Positions 41,969 to 50,497 of a stretch of DNA of 51,298 nucleotides are shown here, piece after piece. The DNA is from CAZGCA01 sp964524145 (GTDB lineage Bacteria; Hydrogenedentota; CAZGCA01). The stretch covers positions 1 to 51,298 of the forward strand of contig CAZGCA010000043.1 in assembly GCA_964524145.1 (NCBI GenBank), given 5' to 3'. The position numbers were made by a program, and so were the translations under genes. Every line of letters begins with the position of its first letter. Within the stretch, counting starts at the first letter, position 1. The notes under the pieces were generated by a model. It was not told the DNA's origin. It did no database searches and saw only the letters and a list, made by a program, of their open reading frames with translations.

Positions 41969-42586
41969 ATGGAAGAAGCAGTTACCAGCATGACGGGATT
42001 GGACAAGCTTTTCCTGGCGTGCGCCGTATTCAGCGGCATTCTGCTTGCCATCAGAATGGTTCTGCAGTTTGTCGGCGGCGGCGACGGAGATGTTGACGGG
42101 GACGTCGACATCGACGCGGATGTGGATGTCGATGCGGATGTGGACGTGGTTGACGGAGATGGTGCCATCGCGGATTCCGGCGCAAGTTTCCGGCTGCTCA
42201 CGTTCCAGGGACTTACGGGTTTCTTCATGATGTTCGGTCTCGTGGGGCTTGCTCTCAGCAGGCAGAGCAAGGTTGCGGACCTCTGGGCCATCGCGGGCGG
42301 GCTGCTCGCCGGTTCATTCACGCTGTGGGTGATCGCGAAGATATTCCAGTTCATGAAGAATCTTCAGTCGAGCGGTACGATCGACGTGCAAAACGCCGTG
42401 GGACAGGAGGGCATCGTTTATCTCTCGATTCCTGCCACGGGAACGGGCAAGGCCCAGGTTACCGTGCAGGATCGTCTCAAAGTGTACGAGGCCGTCTCGC
42501 GGTACGGAGAAGAGATTCAAACGGGCGAACAGATCAAAGTGGTGAAAGTCGTAAGCGGCAACATCCTGGTTGTCGAGAAGATGTGA
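41969..42586 (+). CDS. NfeD-like membrane protein
   Basis: This 205-residue protein starts at the ATG at 41969 with GGGGAG upstream. TM1 lies at about 12-32. It is followed by an aspartate/valine repeat (DGDVDGDVDIDADVDVDADV), an acidic stretch that might bind calcium. Two more hydrophobic segments lie at about 72-92 and 97-117. The C-terminus is an NfeD-type OB fold: VGQEGIVYLSIPATGTGKAQ then GEQIKVVKVVSGNILVVEK. NfeD proteins partner with flotillins, and a flotillin gene follows 24 nt downstream. The pair organises membrane microdomains. Confidence 0.82.
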   Translation: MEEAVTSMTGLDKLFLACAVFSGILLAIRMVLQFVGGGDGDVDGDVDIDADVDVDADVDVVDGDGAIADSGASFRLLTFQGLTGFFMMFGLVGLALSRQSKVADLWAIAGGLLAGSFTLWVIAKIFQFMKNLQSSGTIDVQNAVGQEGIVYLSIPATGTGKAQVTVQDRLKVYEAVSRYGEEIQTGEQIKVVKVVSGNILVVEKM

Positions 42587-42610
42587 TCGCCGGAAAGAAA
42601 GGAGCAAGCC

Positions 42611-44188
42611 ATGTATGAACTAGGGTTGTGGGGGTTGGCGGTTGTCGCGTTCATCGCGCTGGTCGTCTCGACACTGCTTTTCATGGCGACCCGCTACAAG
42701 CGATGTCCGTCGGACAAGATCCTCGTTGTCTACGGCAAAGTAGGGAAGGGCCAATCGGCACGGTGTGTACACGGCGGCGGCGTTCTTGTCTGGCCGCTGA
42801 TACAGGATTGCTGCTTCATGGGCCTCACGCCGATGACGATAAACATTCCGCTGCAGAACGCGCTCTCGCAGCAGAACATTCGCATCAACGTTCCGAGCAC
42901 GTTCACGGTCGGTATAAGCACCGACAAATCGATCATGACCAACGCCGCGGAACGTCTGCTCAAGCTGAAGCCCAACTCGATAGAGGAGATGGCCAAAGAG
43001 ATCATCTTCGGCCAGTTGAGGCTGACGGTGGCGTCGCTCACCATCGAACAGATCAACCAGGACCGCGAGCGTTTCCTCGAGGCCATACGGAAGAACGTCG
43101 AGCCCGAGCTCAACAAGATCGGGCTGTACCTGATTAACGTCAACATTACCGATATCACCGACGAATCCGATTACATCGAGAGTATCGGTAAGAAAGCCGC
43201 GGCCGAAGCCATCAACAAGGCCAAGGTTGACGTGGCCGATCAGGAGAAGACGGGCGCCGTCGGTGAAGCCGAAGCCAACCGCGAGAAGGACATCAAGGTC
43301 GCGGAAAACGAGGCCGAGGCCGAGAAAGGCAAGAAGACGGCCGAGGCCGACCGGCGTATAGTCGTCCAGCAGCAGGAGACGGCAGCGTCCGTCGGTGAAG
43401 CCGCAGCCAACCGCGAGAAGGACATCAAGGTCGCGGAAAACGAGGCCCAGGCGGTAAAGGGCAAGAAGAAAGCCGAGGCGGACCGGCGCGTCTACGTGCA
43501 GGGCCAGGAAGCGGACGCGGTAACGGGCGAGAACCTGTCCAAAGCGGAAATCGCCAACGTGAACGCCGTCCTGGCGGAGAAGGAAGCCGCTGCGCTCCAG
43601 CGAGGCGAGGTGGCGAAGCGCGAGGCGGTGGTCGAGATCCAGAAAGCGCAGTACAAAGCGGAACAGGAACGGCTCAACGCCGAAGAGGTCGTGAAGAAGG
43701 AGATCGACAAACGCAAGATCGAGATCGCGGCCGAGGCGGAAGCCGAACGACTGCGCAGAGAAGCCAAGGGTGAGGCCGACGCGATCCTGCTCAAGTACGA
43801 GGCGGAAGCGAAAGGTATTCGCCAGGTTCTCGACAGCAAGGCCGCCGGGTACCAGGCGCTGGTCGGAAGCTGCGACGGCGACGCCAAGTCAGCGGCAACC
43901 CTGCTCATGATCGAGAAGATCGAAGATATCGTCGCGCGACAGGTTGAGGCGATCAAGAACCTCAAGATCGACAAGGTCACGGTATGGGATTCTGCCGGGG
44001 GCGACAGGAGCGGCTCGTCGACAGCGAACTTTCTATCGAGCCTGATAAAGAGCCTTCCGCCGCTGCACGACATTGCGGAGATGGCGGGTGTCGAGCTGCC
44101 GAGCTACCTCGGCGAGATGGTGGACAAGACCAAGGGTGGCGCCGACACCGCCGACACCGGCCCGGCCAACAAGGGCGCAGAGGCGTAG
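42611..44188 (+). CDS. floT: flotillin-like SPFH-domain protein
   Basis: This 525-residue protein starts at the ATG at 42611 with AAAGGAG 7 nt upstream. A membrane hairpin (WGLAVVAFIALVVSTLLF) precedes the SPFH domain (DKILVVYGKVGKGQSARCVH to NVNITDITDESDYIESIGKK). A long, charged coiled coil (about 195-420) follows and a short hydrophilic tail ends the protein. Within the coil, 44 residues starting at about 217 are repeated almost exactly starting at about 261, both containing EANREKD-type units. Flotillins scaffold membrane microdomains with NfeD proteins. The duplication lengthens the coiled coil and is nearly identical at DNA level. Confidence 0.9.
   Translation: MYELGLWGLAVVAFIALVVSTLLFMATRYKRCPSDKILVVYGKVGKGQSARCVHGGGVLVWPLIQDCCFMGLTPMTINIPLQNALSQQNIRINVPSTFTVGISTDKSIMTNAAERLLKLKPNSIEEMAKEIIFGQLRLTVASLTIEQINQDRERFLEAIRKNVEPELNKIGLYLINVNITDITDESDYIESIGKKAAAEAINKAKVDVADQEKTGAVGEAEANREKDIKVAENEAEAEKGKKTAEADRRIVVQQQETAASVGEAAANREKDIKVAENEAQAVKGKKKAEADRRVYVQGQEADAVTGENLSKAEIANVNAVLAEKEAAALQRGEVAKREAVVEIQKAQYKAEQERLNAEEVVKKEIDKRKIEIAAEAEAERLRREAKGEADAILLKYEAEAKGIRQVLDSKAAGYQALVGSCDGDAKSAATLLMIEKIEDIVARQVEAIKNLKIDKVTVWDSAGGDRSGSSTANFLSSLIKSLPPLHDIAEMAGVELPSYLGEMVDKTKGGADTADTGPANKGAEA
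43259..43522 (+). repeat. 132-bp tandem duplication inside the flotillin gene
   Basis: Sequence beginning at 43259 (GTCGGTGAAGCC) recurs at 43391, an offset of 132 bp (44 codons). The first 61 bp of each copy differ at only two positions and the rest diverges gradually. The frame is kept, so it encodes a repeated coiled-coil unit. Confidence 0.8.
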
Positions 44189-44227
44189 GCCGCAGTAGGT
44201 CTCGGCTGAAAGCTCAAGCAGACATAC

Positions 44228-44270
44228 GGCTTCCCTTCACATGAGGTCAGTGGAGGGAAGCCTTCTCTTT
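44228..44270 (+). terminator. intrinsic-type terminator after the flotillin gene
   Basis: GGCTTCCCT (44228-44236) pairs with AGGGAAGCC (44254-44262) around a 17-nt loop and is followed by TTCTCTTT. It lies 40 nt after the flotillin stop. Confidence 0.6.
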
Positions 44271-44380
44271 CCTTCTACCGGCCCAAGGCCTCTTGGGCGA
44301 GACGCCCAAGCCACGGAACAGGGACCTCCTCACCCATGGTTAAACCGGTACAGCGCAAATGGCTGAGGGCATCCTGAAAC

Positions 44381-44409
44381 TTGAAACTCGCTTATCCTCC
44401 TGGTAGTAT
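44381..44409 (+). promoter_or_regulatory. promoter of the secreted ATP-grasp gene
   Basis: TTGAAA (44381-44386), a 17-nt spacer and TAGTAT (44404-44409) end 38 nt before the ATG at 44448. Confidence 0.6.
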
Positions 44410-44447
44410 GGTACGGGGTGGCTTGCCACAGAGAGAGGAGAGGAGAG

Positions 44448-47400
44448 ATGAGCAAAAGAACAAAGATGGCCGCCTTGCCGGCACTGTCGTTGTTTCTGCT
44501 CGCGGTGCTGATGCCGTCGCTCACGCATGCGCAGACGATCACACCGTCGATCTACTGGAAGAACGAGGTAGTGTTCCCGGACGACTCGTTCTTTGTGGAC
44601 GGAGACTCTGTTGACGCGCCGGGCTGGGTGAAGTTCACCATTCTCCTCGATCCGTATGATCTTACCGTGGTCTATTTCCAGGATAGTGGGAGGTACAGGT
44701 TTCATTACGAGTTCGCGACCCAACAGCTCGATCCGTTCATCGGGATGAGCGCAGCCGAGTACGACCAGATCACACTCCACGAGCAGGGGCAGCAGGCCGT
44801 CTTGGGTGCGGTCATCATTCCACCGTGGGGCATGAGCATACTGGACAGACCGGCCGAGTATGGCATACAGTTTGTTCGCCAGGATCCATATCCCAAAGAG
44901 ATGATTCGCGACCTGTTCAACGTGGTCAAGGCGAGCGTCGCCGCCGACCCGGACGTGGAGGCGTTCTATTTCCCCACCTACGAACAGCTCGAAACGGCGG
45001 AAGACGACCGCGACTGGTTTGAATCGCAGGGCATTCCTATCAGCTCCACCGGCCGATGGGCTCAAGGCAACCCGATATACGCCGAGGGGTGGGCATTGGG
45101 CCTGCTGAAGTACTTCCCTGCGGATCAGATTGAGGACGCCTACCTCAGCGGCGACCTGCTCCCAAGCGACATCCTCTTGACCGACAACGTTCCCGCCGAG
45201 ATGCCGTCCGTTGCAGGCATTCTGTCGCTGTCGCCGTCAACGCCAAACTCGCACGTGGCGATCCTCGCGAACGCCTACGGGCCGCCCTTTGCCTACCTGG
45301 CTGTCGCGGAAGATGCCGATCGAGCCCAGCAGCTCGTCGGTCATACAATCGTCTTGCGTGCCTATGATGAGAATAACGTTTCCGAGGTGAGACTCATCGA
45401 CGTTGAAGGCGTCCTGACGGACGAACAGATCGGCGAGATTCTTGCCCTCAAGATCCTTCCCGAACTCGCCATATCGCCCGTGGCAACCTGCGGGTGTTAC
45501 AGCACTCCCACCGACGGTCTTGTCCTTTCGGACATCCAGTACTTCGGTGGCAAGGCGGCAAACTTCGGGATTCTGCGGACGGCTATCCCGGACAGCTCGC
45601 CTGTGTCGACGGCGTTTTCGTTTGATGTGTGGAACGCGTTTCTCGATCAGCCCCTCAACGGCGGCACCACGCTTCGTGAGGAGATAGCCTCGCGACTGTC
45701 CGGCTACACCTATCCGCCGTCAGACATGGCCGCGCTTTCGGACGAACTCGACGCCATTCGCGACCTGTTCAAGGATACCGACGTGACCAGCTTCACCCAG
45801 GAGTTGCAGAACGCGGTCATCGCCACGCTGACCGACCCGCAATACGGGTTCGAGATGAACAAGAAGATCCGGTTCCGAAGCTCGACCAACGTCGAGGACA
45901 GCGAGCAGTTCGTCGGCGCGGGGCTTTACGACAGCTACAGCGGGTGCCTCGCCGACGATCTCGACGGCGATGACGAAGGACCGTGCATATGCGACGCCTC
46001 CAAGTCCAAGGAGCGAGGTGTGTTCAGAGCGATCCGCAAGGTGTTCGCCAGTTTCTACAACGACAATGCCTTTCTCGAACGCCTGCGCTATGGTGTCAAC
46101 GAGAGCGAGGTCGGGATGGCCCTGCTGGTACACCACTCGTTCCCGGACGAGATCGAACTTGCCAACGGCGTGGCTACCTTACAGGCGCGAGGTGCTGACG
46201 ACACCAAGATGCTGTTGGTCACGCAAGTCGGGGCACTGTCCGTGACCAACCCCGAAGAGGGTTCAATCCCCGAGGAAGTCAGTGTGAGTGTTTACATGTC
46301 GGGGTCGATTCGCCCGAGAGTGGTGCGTTCGTCGAATCTTGTGATTCTGGGCGACACGGTGCTCGAGTGGGAAGATGACTACATCGAGCTGTCGCAGTTG
46401 CTTCTTGCGTCGGCGGACGAGTTCGCGCGGGTGACCGGCAAGACCGCTTTCGTGCTCGATTTCGAGTACAAGAAGGTGGCGCCGGACGGGCTCTTGGTCG
46501 TCAAACAGATACGCGAGATCCCCCAGCCCGACACGACGCCGAGCATCACGCCGTTTCTGATCAACGAACCGGAGGAATACCTCCTTCTGCCGGGCGGGAG
46601 ACGAGACGTCTTCAGCACCCATCGCCTGAAGTCGCGATGGTGTTTCGGAACGAGAAACTGCTGGCTCACGCCGGCCAACGTCGAAGAGGGCTTCTATGGC
46701 GAGACCGCGCTCGAATATGCGGCCAACGGTCGCATTTACACGGTTGAAGGGTCGCTCCCGCTCTGGCCCGAAGCCTCCCATCGGGTTGACGGTGCGGATA
46801 CGGTCGACGGCTGGTGTTTCCCGCACTTGCCGAACCCGCGGACGTATGAGTTGCGTACGTTCAATGTGCCTACGCTCGTCTCACAGGCGGAGTGTCCTGT
46901 GCTGACGTTGCGTGACACCCGACGCTACAGACGCCCCACGCTGTATCTGAAAGCAGACTACACACGTCCTGTCCTTTCACGGCAAGGGACCAGGCTCACG
47001 GACGAGGTAACGCTCATGGCGTGTGCACGGTTGCGGTTCGGCGATGCGTTGCTGCAGGTCACGTATGAGGGCCCTGGTGGAGTGTCGGTGACAACTTCGT
47101 ATTACGCACCGCGCACCACGGAGTTCGCTGTCGGCTCCTTCAAAGAGCTTGCCCGCTCCGTGGAGACGGTCATCGAAGGGTACACCACCGAGCCGATTGT
47201 GCTTCGGGGGTACTACTCGCAGACTCACCTGGTAGAGATCCATATAGGCGGCGATGAATTGGTCTTCGAGCCCCGGTTGGAACCGGGAATCTCATCGGAA
47301 ACCCTTAGCGAACTGCGGGGCTCGGATATCCGGCTGATTCACGTGTTCTGGGATCGTGACGATGGGTTACAGATCACGACCTATGGCTTCGGTGACGAAG

Positions 47401-47573
47401 CCCACTACGCGGACATTGATTGCGATCAGGCCATCAACGCAATCGACGTGCAGCTGGCCGTCAACGCGGCATTGGGATTGGACACGGGATTCAACTGCGA
47501 TATAAACAACGACGGCGCCATGAACGCTACTGACGTGCAGCTTGTGATCAACGCCGCGCTGGGGTTGTGGTAG
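44448..47573 (+). CDS. secreted PEP-synthase-like ATP-grasp protein with dockerin-like C-terminus
   Basis: This 1041-residue protein starts at the ATG at 44448 with GAGGAGAG upstream. The signal peptide LPALSLFLLAVLMPSLTHAQ is clear. Around residues 260-280, TPNSHVAILANAYGPPFAYL resembles the phosphohistidine-type swivelling domain of PEP-utilising enzymes. FGGKAANFGIL (about 365) and KIRFRSSTNVEDSEQFVGAG match the GGKGANL and RSS-EDL motifs of the PPDK/PEP-synthase N-terminal ATP-grasp. AFVLDFEYKKVAPDGLLVVK follows. The last 55 residues are two dockerin-type repeats (ADIDCDQAINAIDVQL; CDINNDGAMNATDVQL) with EF-hand-like Asp/Asn positions. An exported relative of a cytoplasmic energy enzyme is unusual, because ATP is not available outside. 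It may bind other phosphoryl or carbohydrate ligands. Confidence 0.75.
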   Translation: MSKRTKMAALPALSLFLLAVLMPSLTHAQTITPSIYWKNEVVFPDDSFFVDGDSVDAPGWVKFTILLDPYDLTVVYFQDSGRYRFHYEFATQQLDPFIGMSAAEYDQITLHEQGQQAVLGAVIIPPWGMSILDRPAEYGIQFVRQDPYPKEMIRDLFNVVKASVAADPDVEAFYFPTYEQLETAEDDRDWFESQGIPISSTGRWAQGNPIYAEGWALGLLKYFPADQIEDAYLSGDLLPSDILLTDNVPAEMPSVAGILSLSPSTPNSHVAILANAYGPPFAYLAVAEDADRAQQLVGHTIVLRAYDENNVSEVRLIDVEGVLTDEQIGEILALKILPELAISPVATCGCYSTPTDGLVLSDIQYFGGKAANFGILRTAIPDSSPVSTAFSFDVWNAFLDQPLNGGTTLREEIASRLSGYTYPPSDMAALSDELDAIRDLFKDTDVTSFTQELQNAVIATLTDPQYGFEMNKKIRFRSSTNVEDSEQFVGAGLYDSYSGCLADDLDGDDEGPCICDASKSKERGVFRAIRKVFASFYNDNAFLERLRYGVNESEVGMALLVHHSFPDEIELANGVATLQARGADDTKMLLVTQVGALSVTNPEEGSIPEEVSVSVYMSGSIRPRVVRSSNLVILGDTVLEWEDDYIELSQLLLASADEFARVTGKTAFVLDFEYKKVAPDGLLVVKQIREIPQPDTTPSITPFLINEPEEYLLLPGGRRDVFSTHRLKSRWCFGTRNCWLTPANVEEGFYGETALEYAANGRIYTVEGSLPLWPEASHRVDGADTVDGWCFPHLPNPRTYELRTFNVPTLVSQAECPVLTLRDTRRYRRPTLYLKADYTRPVLSRQGTRLTDEVTLMACARLRFGDALLQVTYEGPGGVSVTTSYYAPRTTEFAVGSFKELARSVETVIEGYTTEPIVLRGYYSQTHLVEIHIGGDELVFEPRLEPGISSETLSELRGSDIRLIHVFWDRDDGLQITTYGFGDEAHYADIDCDQAINAIDVQLAVNAALGLDTGFNCDINNDGAMNATDVQLVINAALGLW

Positions 47574-47621
47574 TCTCTCGAGCGCGCAAGCCGTCGATAG
47601 GATCGAGCGTTTGCCGCGAAC

Positions 47622-48785
47622 TCAGGCGGGAGACGCATGATATGCCCGGGAGATTAGCTCGATAAGGTCGTGCCCCTCCGGGATGCCGCAAACCTGTTTC
47701 AGTACCGACTCGAGACCATCCGACGCAAGCCGGGACTCGAGTTCACGCGATTGCGGGTCTTCCGGGTTGACATGACGAAACGTTGCGGCAATTACATACG
47801 CCAGAGCTGCCGGCGACCGGCCTTGCTCCCACGCCAGCATGGCGGGACCAATCAATCTCTCTTCACGGGCGAGCTTGCGGATGGGTTCCCTAATGACCCG
47901 TTTGACGTCATCCGGCAGAAACGGTGATTTCATCTGTTCCAGGAACGAAGTCCTGTATTCTTCGATCTCGGCAGACGGGAAGCCATGTCTCGTGGTCACC
48001 GCCGCAGCCGATTCCCGAGTGGCGGCGTCCACGCGCCGGAAGATCTCGGGGTCACGGGCCGCTTCGTCCATAAGCTCGTAGCCCTTGAGGTATCCGAGCA
48101 TGCCGATGGCGAAATGTCCCGTGTTCTTGATATACAGCTTGCGCTCGAGTGCGGCGTTCTGATCCGTGCTGAGTGTCATACCCTCGATACGCGGCATGGG
48201 CTCCAGTATTGCGCTCGCGTCAACGGACCACTCCTGGTTGGACTCGGCAAGCAACAGAAGCGGCTCCTTCGGTACGGGCACCGCCCGCGCCACCATGGAA
48301 TCGGGGAACCCGGTATGCCCGTCGACGACGTCCCAGTCCAGATCGGGAGCGCTTTGTCGCAGGTACGAACGAAGCGTTGACGAGCTGTGTTCCATGTTCT
48401 CGCACGCGATGACGTTAAGCGGCTCGGCAACGGCCTTCTTGTGGCGGAGCGTCAACCCGTCGACAAACGTGGGAACCGTTGATTCGAGATTGGTCGGCAG
48501 GACGGCCGTGGCGACGATATCCGCTTGTGCAACAGCGTTTGCGCACGCCTTGCGGTCGTCCACGTGAAGCACCGTGAAGCCGGTAATCTCGATCTCGTGG
48601 ATCTTCTCCCCGGCCAGACGAACGGTGTACCGGTTCGCGGTTCGCAAACATTCAACGAGATCTCTGTTCCGATCGATGAGGGTGATCGCCCATCCCGCAT
48701 CGTGTGCGATTTGTCCGATATGGCCCCTGCCGGTGGCGCCCGCTCCTATGATGACAATAGACGGTCTCGCGGCGTTATCGCCCAT
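47622..48785 (-). CDS. mannitol dehydrogenase family oxidoreductase (MtlD/UxuB-like)
   Basis: This 387-residue protein starts at the ATG at 48785 with GAGGA upstream, overlapping the cupin gene by 11 nt. The Rossmann motif is VIIGAGATGRGHIGQI. NVIACENMEHSSSTLR and FPDSMVARAVP match the long-chain mannitol dehydrogenase family. KLYIKNTGHFAIGMLGYLKG holds the catalytic Lys-Asn-His set. These enzymes oxidise mannitol-1-phosphate, fructuronate or tagaturonate with NAD(P). Pairing with a mannose-6-phosphate-isomerase-like cupin suggests hexose-phosphate or polyol metabolism. It is the last gene of a five-gene minus-strand unit. Confidence 0.84.
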   Translation of the reverse strand: MGDNAARPSIVIIGAGATGRGHIGQIAHDAGWAITLIDRNRDLVECLRTANRYTVRLAGEKIHEIEITGFTVLHVDDRKACANAVAQADIVATAVLPTNLESTVPTFVDGLTLRHKKAVAEPLNVIACENMEHSSSTLRSYLRQSAPDLDWDVVDGHTGFPDSMVARAVPVPKEPLLLLAESNQEWSVDASAILEPMPRIEGMTLSTDQNAALERKLYIKNTGHFAIGMLGYLKGYELMDEAARDPEIFRRVDAATRESAAAVTTRHGFPSAEIEEYRTSFLEQMKSPFLPDDVKRVIREPIRKLAREERLIGPAMLAWEQGRSPAALAYVIAATFRHVNPEDPQSRELESRLASDGLESVLKQVCGIPEGHDLIELISRAYHASPA

Positions 48786-49146
48786 AATCGTCCTCGACCC
48801 GGACGACATCGTCGAGCTCCGGTGTGGAAACTTCGATTATCACAGAGTCCTCGAGAGCGATCACGCGGTGGAGTTTGCCCGTCGGAACGTCGAGAATCTC
48901 GCCGGGCCGGAGTTCATCAACCACCAACGAATCCCGGTCATCCCCGATCTCGATCTTGAGTTTGCCGGAAAGCAGGTAGAGCGACTCAGACTTGCGTTCG
49001 TGATACTGGAGGCTCGGTCGCGAGCCCTTCTTCACGTGAATGCGCTTCAACGCGTACCGGTCCGTGTGGGCCAACAGCTCTTCCCTACCCCACGGCTTGA
49101 CGGTCACTGACAGCGGGCCACGCGCTACTCTGTTCTCGTCGCTCAT
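48775..49146 (-). CDS. cupin, mannose-6-phosphate isomerase type II-like
   Basis: This 123-residue protein starts at the ATG at 49146. The single cupin barrel contains VKPWGREELLAHTDRYALKR, PSLQYHERKSESLYLLSGK, RPGEILDVPTGKLHRVIAL and the end DVVRVEDDYGR. These match the C-terminal isomerase cupin of ManC-type proteins, including the metal-binding His-Glu positions. A stand-alone copy could isomerise mannose-6-phosphate to fructose-6-phosphate. It overlaps the mannitol-dehydrogenase gene by 11 nt, so the two are co-translated. Confidence 0.82.
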   Translation of the reverse strand: MSDENRVARGPLSVTVKPWGREELLAHTDRYALKRIHVKKGSRPSLQYHERKSESLYLLSGKLKIEIGDDRDSLVVDELRPGEILDVPTGKLHRVIALEDSVIIEVSTPELDDVVRVEDDYGR

Positions 49147-49228
49147 GTTGTCTCTCCGTCAACAATCGGGCACCCGGTTCTGTGCGGAGCATTCTTGTCC
49201 GAAAGGTTGGTCGTCATGACTTTGGTTG

Positions 49229-50017
49229 CTAAAACGGGTGGAGGGCCTGCTCCACGACAACTGCGAAGGCATTGTAGGCACCATGAAGTATCACCGCCGC
49301 GACGATGTACGGGTAGGCAAGCTCGAGACGCGGCTTGCTGTATTCCTTCTCGGCCAAGATTGTTGCTGGGACTGGTTGGGCGGCACGCCAGGCACGGACC
49401 AACCCGAGCCCCGCAACGGCCGTAGCGCCCGCGTGCAGACCCATGCAGACAGTCCAGCGCCAGTACTGGAATAACTCGGCGCCTTCCGGACGGAACAAAT
49501 GAATGTAGAACAGATTCTCTATCGCCGCGAAGACCAGCGCACTGGCAACCACGGCGATCATGAGTTGTATCGATGAACGGAACAGGTAGGGCCTGTTCTC
49601 GAGCATGATCATCGTGGCGCCTATCTTGAGGACTTCTTCGAGAGCCGGTCCAACGACAACGGCCGACAGCAGTCCGACAAACCCGGCCTGGTAGCTCGTG
49701 AAGAACGCGCCCAGAACGGCAAACGGTCCGCCCACGAGCACGAGAAACAGCGTCACGCTCCACGACCGGAACAATGACGCCCGCGCGAGCCGTTCTCGAT
49801 ACCAGCCCGAGTAGGTAACTGCTCCGGGAGGCGCCTTGATGTCTGCGGCGCGAAGTGCGGGCTCGTCCCAGACGTTGTGCTGCGCCGCTTCACATGGATC
49901 AAGATCTCGTTGTACGCCGGTCAGCGCGGGTTCATCGACCACTCGATCGGGACCCGAGCCCGGCTCGACATCGAACACCTCACCCCGAATCGATGGGTCG
50001 CGGTTGATCTTGCTCAT
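49229..50017 (-). CDS. PrsW-family intramembrane metalloprotease
   Basis: This 262-residue protein starts at the ATG at 50017, overlapping the preceding gene by 4 nt. A soluble, negatively charged N-terminus (1-85) is followed by about six membrane segments. The conserved protease sites are present: GPALEEVLK (Glu127-128), AAIENL (Glu167), GLHAGATA (His195) and LHGAYNA (His245). PrsW cleaves anti-sigma factors in Bacillus. No anti-sigma factor gene is nearby, so its substrate may be elsewhere. The long N-terminal domain is unusual for the family. Confidence 0.85.
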   Translation of the reverse strand: MSKINRDPSIRGEVFDVEPGSGPDRVVDEPALTGVQRDLDPCEAAQHNVWDEPALRAADIKAPPGAVTYSGWYRERLARASLFRSWSVTLFLVLVGGPFAVLGAFFTSYQAGFVGLLSAVVVGPALEEVLKIGATMIMLENRPYLFRSSIQLMIAVVASALVFAAIENLFYIHLFRPEGAELFQYWRWTVCMGLHAGATAVAGLGLVRAWRAAQPVPATILAEKEYSKPRLELAYPYIVAAVILHGAYNAFAVVVEQALHPF

Positions 50018-50493
50018 TGTTGTGGTTCAAACCAGAGAGCTGTCCCGTAAGCGTATATCTCGGCCATGGCGGCCTGGCGACGCCCGGACGTCCGCCCTAC
50101 CGTGGACGTCTCGAGACGGATATTCCACACTGCACTAGCTCCCGCGGACGCAGCCATCTCAACGATACGGAGTTTGGCTTCGCGCCGCGCACGAACCATG
50201 AGTGTTTCAAGAGACCGCACCTCACCCCCAAAGAAGTTGCGTAATCCTGCTGCAAACGTTTTGAAGTAGTCTGATGCGATGACCGCCTCGGCAGCTACAA
50301 GCTCCGCGCGGCTGCAACGCCAACCAGGCGGCACGTGCTTCAGGTTGGACTGTACGATGTGCCGGAGCCTTGCTTCGCGCTGGTCAAGTTGGCGAAGGTG
50401 CTTCTTCTCGACGTGCCTGCCGTTGAAGAAGCCCAGCGCGATGAGGAAAAGCGTGACGGAGAGTCCGAGGAGTGCGGAGATCAGATCTACCAT
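50014..50493 (-). CDS. YbjQ-family (UPF0145) protein with N-terminal membrane anchor
   Basis: This 159-residue protein starts at the ATG at 50493, 4 nt after the stop of the upstream YbjQ gene; the longer frame overlaps that gene. An N-terminal hydrophobic segment (ISALLGLSVTLFLIALGFF) anchors it. The region from about 75 on resembles UPF0145: ASDYFKTFAAGLRNFFGGEV, then LMVRARREAKLRIVEMAASA and EIYAYGTALWFE. It is thus a membrane-anchored paralogue of the soluble protein encoded just upstream. Function of the family is poorly known; a heavy-metal-binding role has been suggested. Confidence 0.78.
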   Translation of the reverse strand: MVDLISALLGLSVTLFLIALGFFNGRHVEKKHLRQLDQREARLRHIVQSNLKHVPPGWRCSRAELVAAEAVIASDYFKTFAAGLRNFFGGEVRSLETLMVRARREAKLRIVEMAASAGASAVWNIRLETSTVGRTSGRRQAAMAEIYAYGTALWFEPQQ

Positions 50494-50497
50494 GGTG

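Noticed and set aside
49143..49763. Open frame of 206 codons overlapping the PrsW gene in another frame
   Set aside because: The overlapping frame holds all conserved PrsW residues; this one shows no family features.
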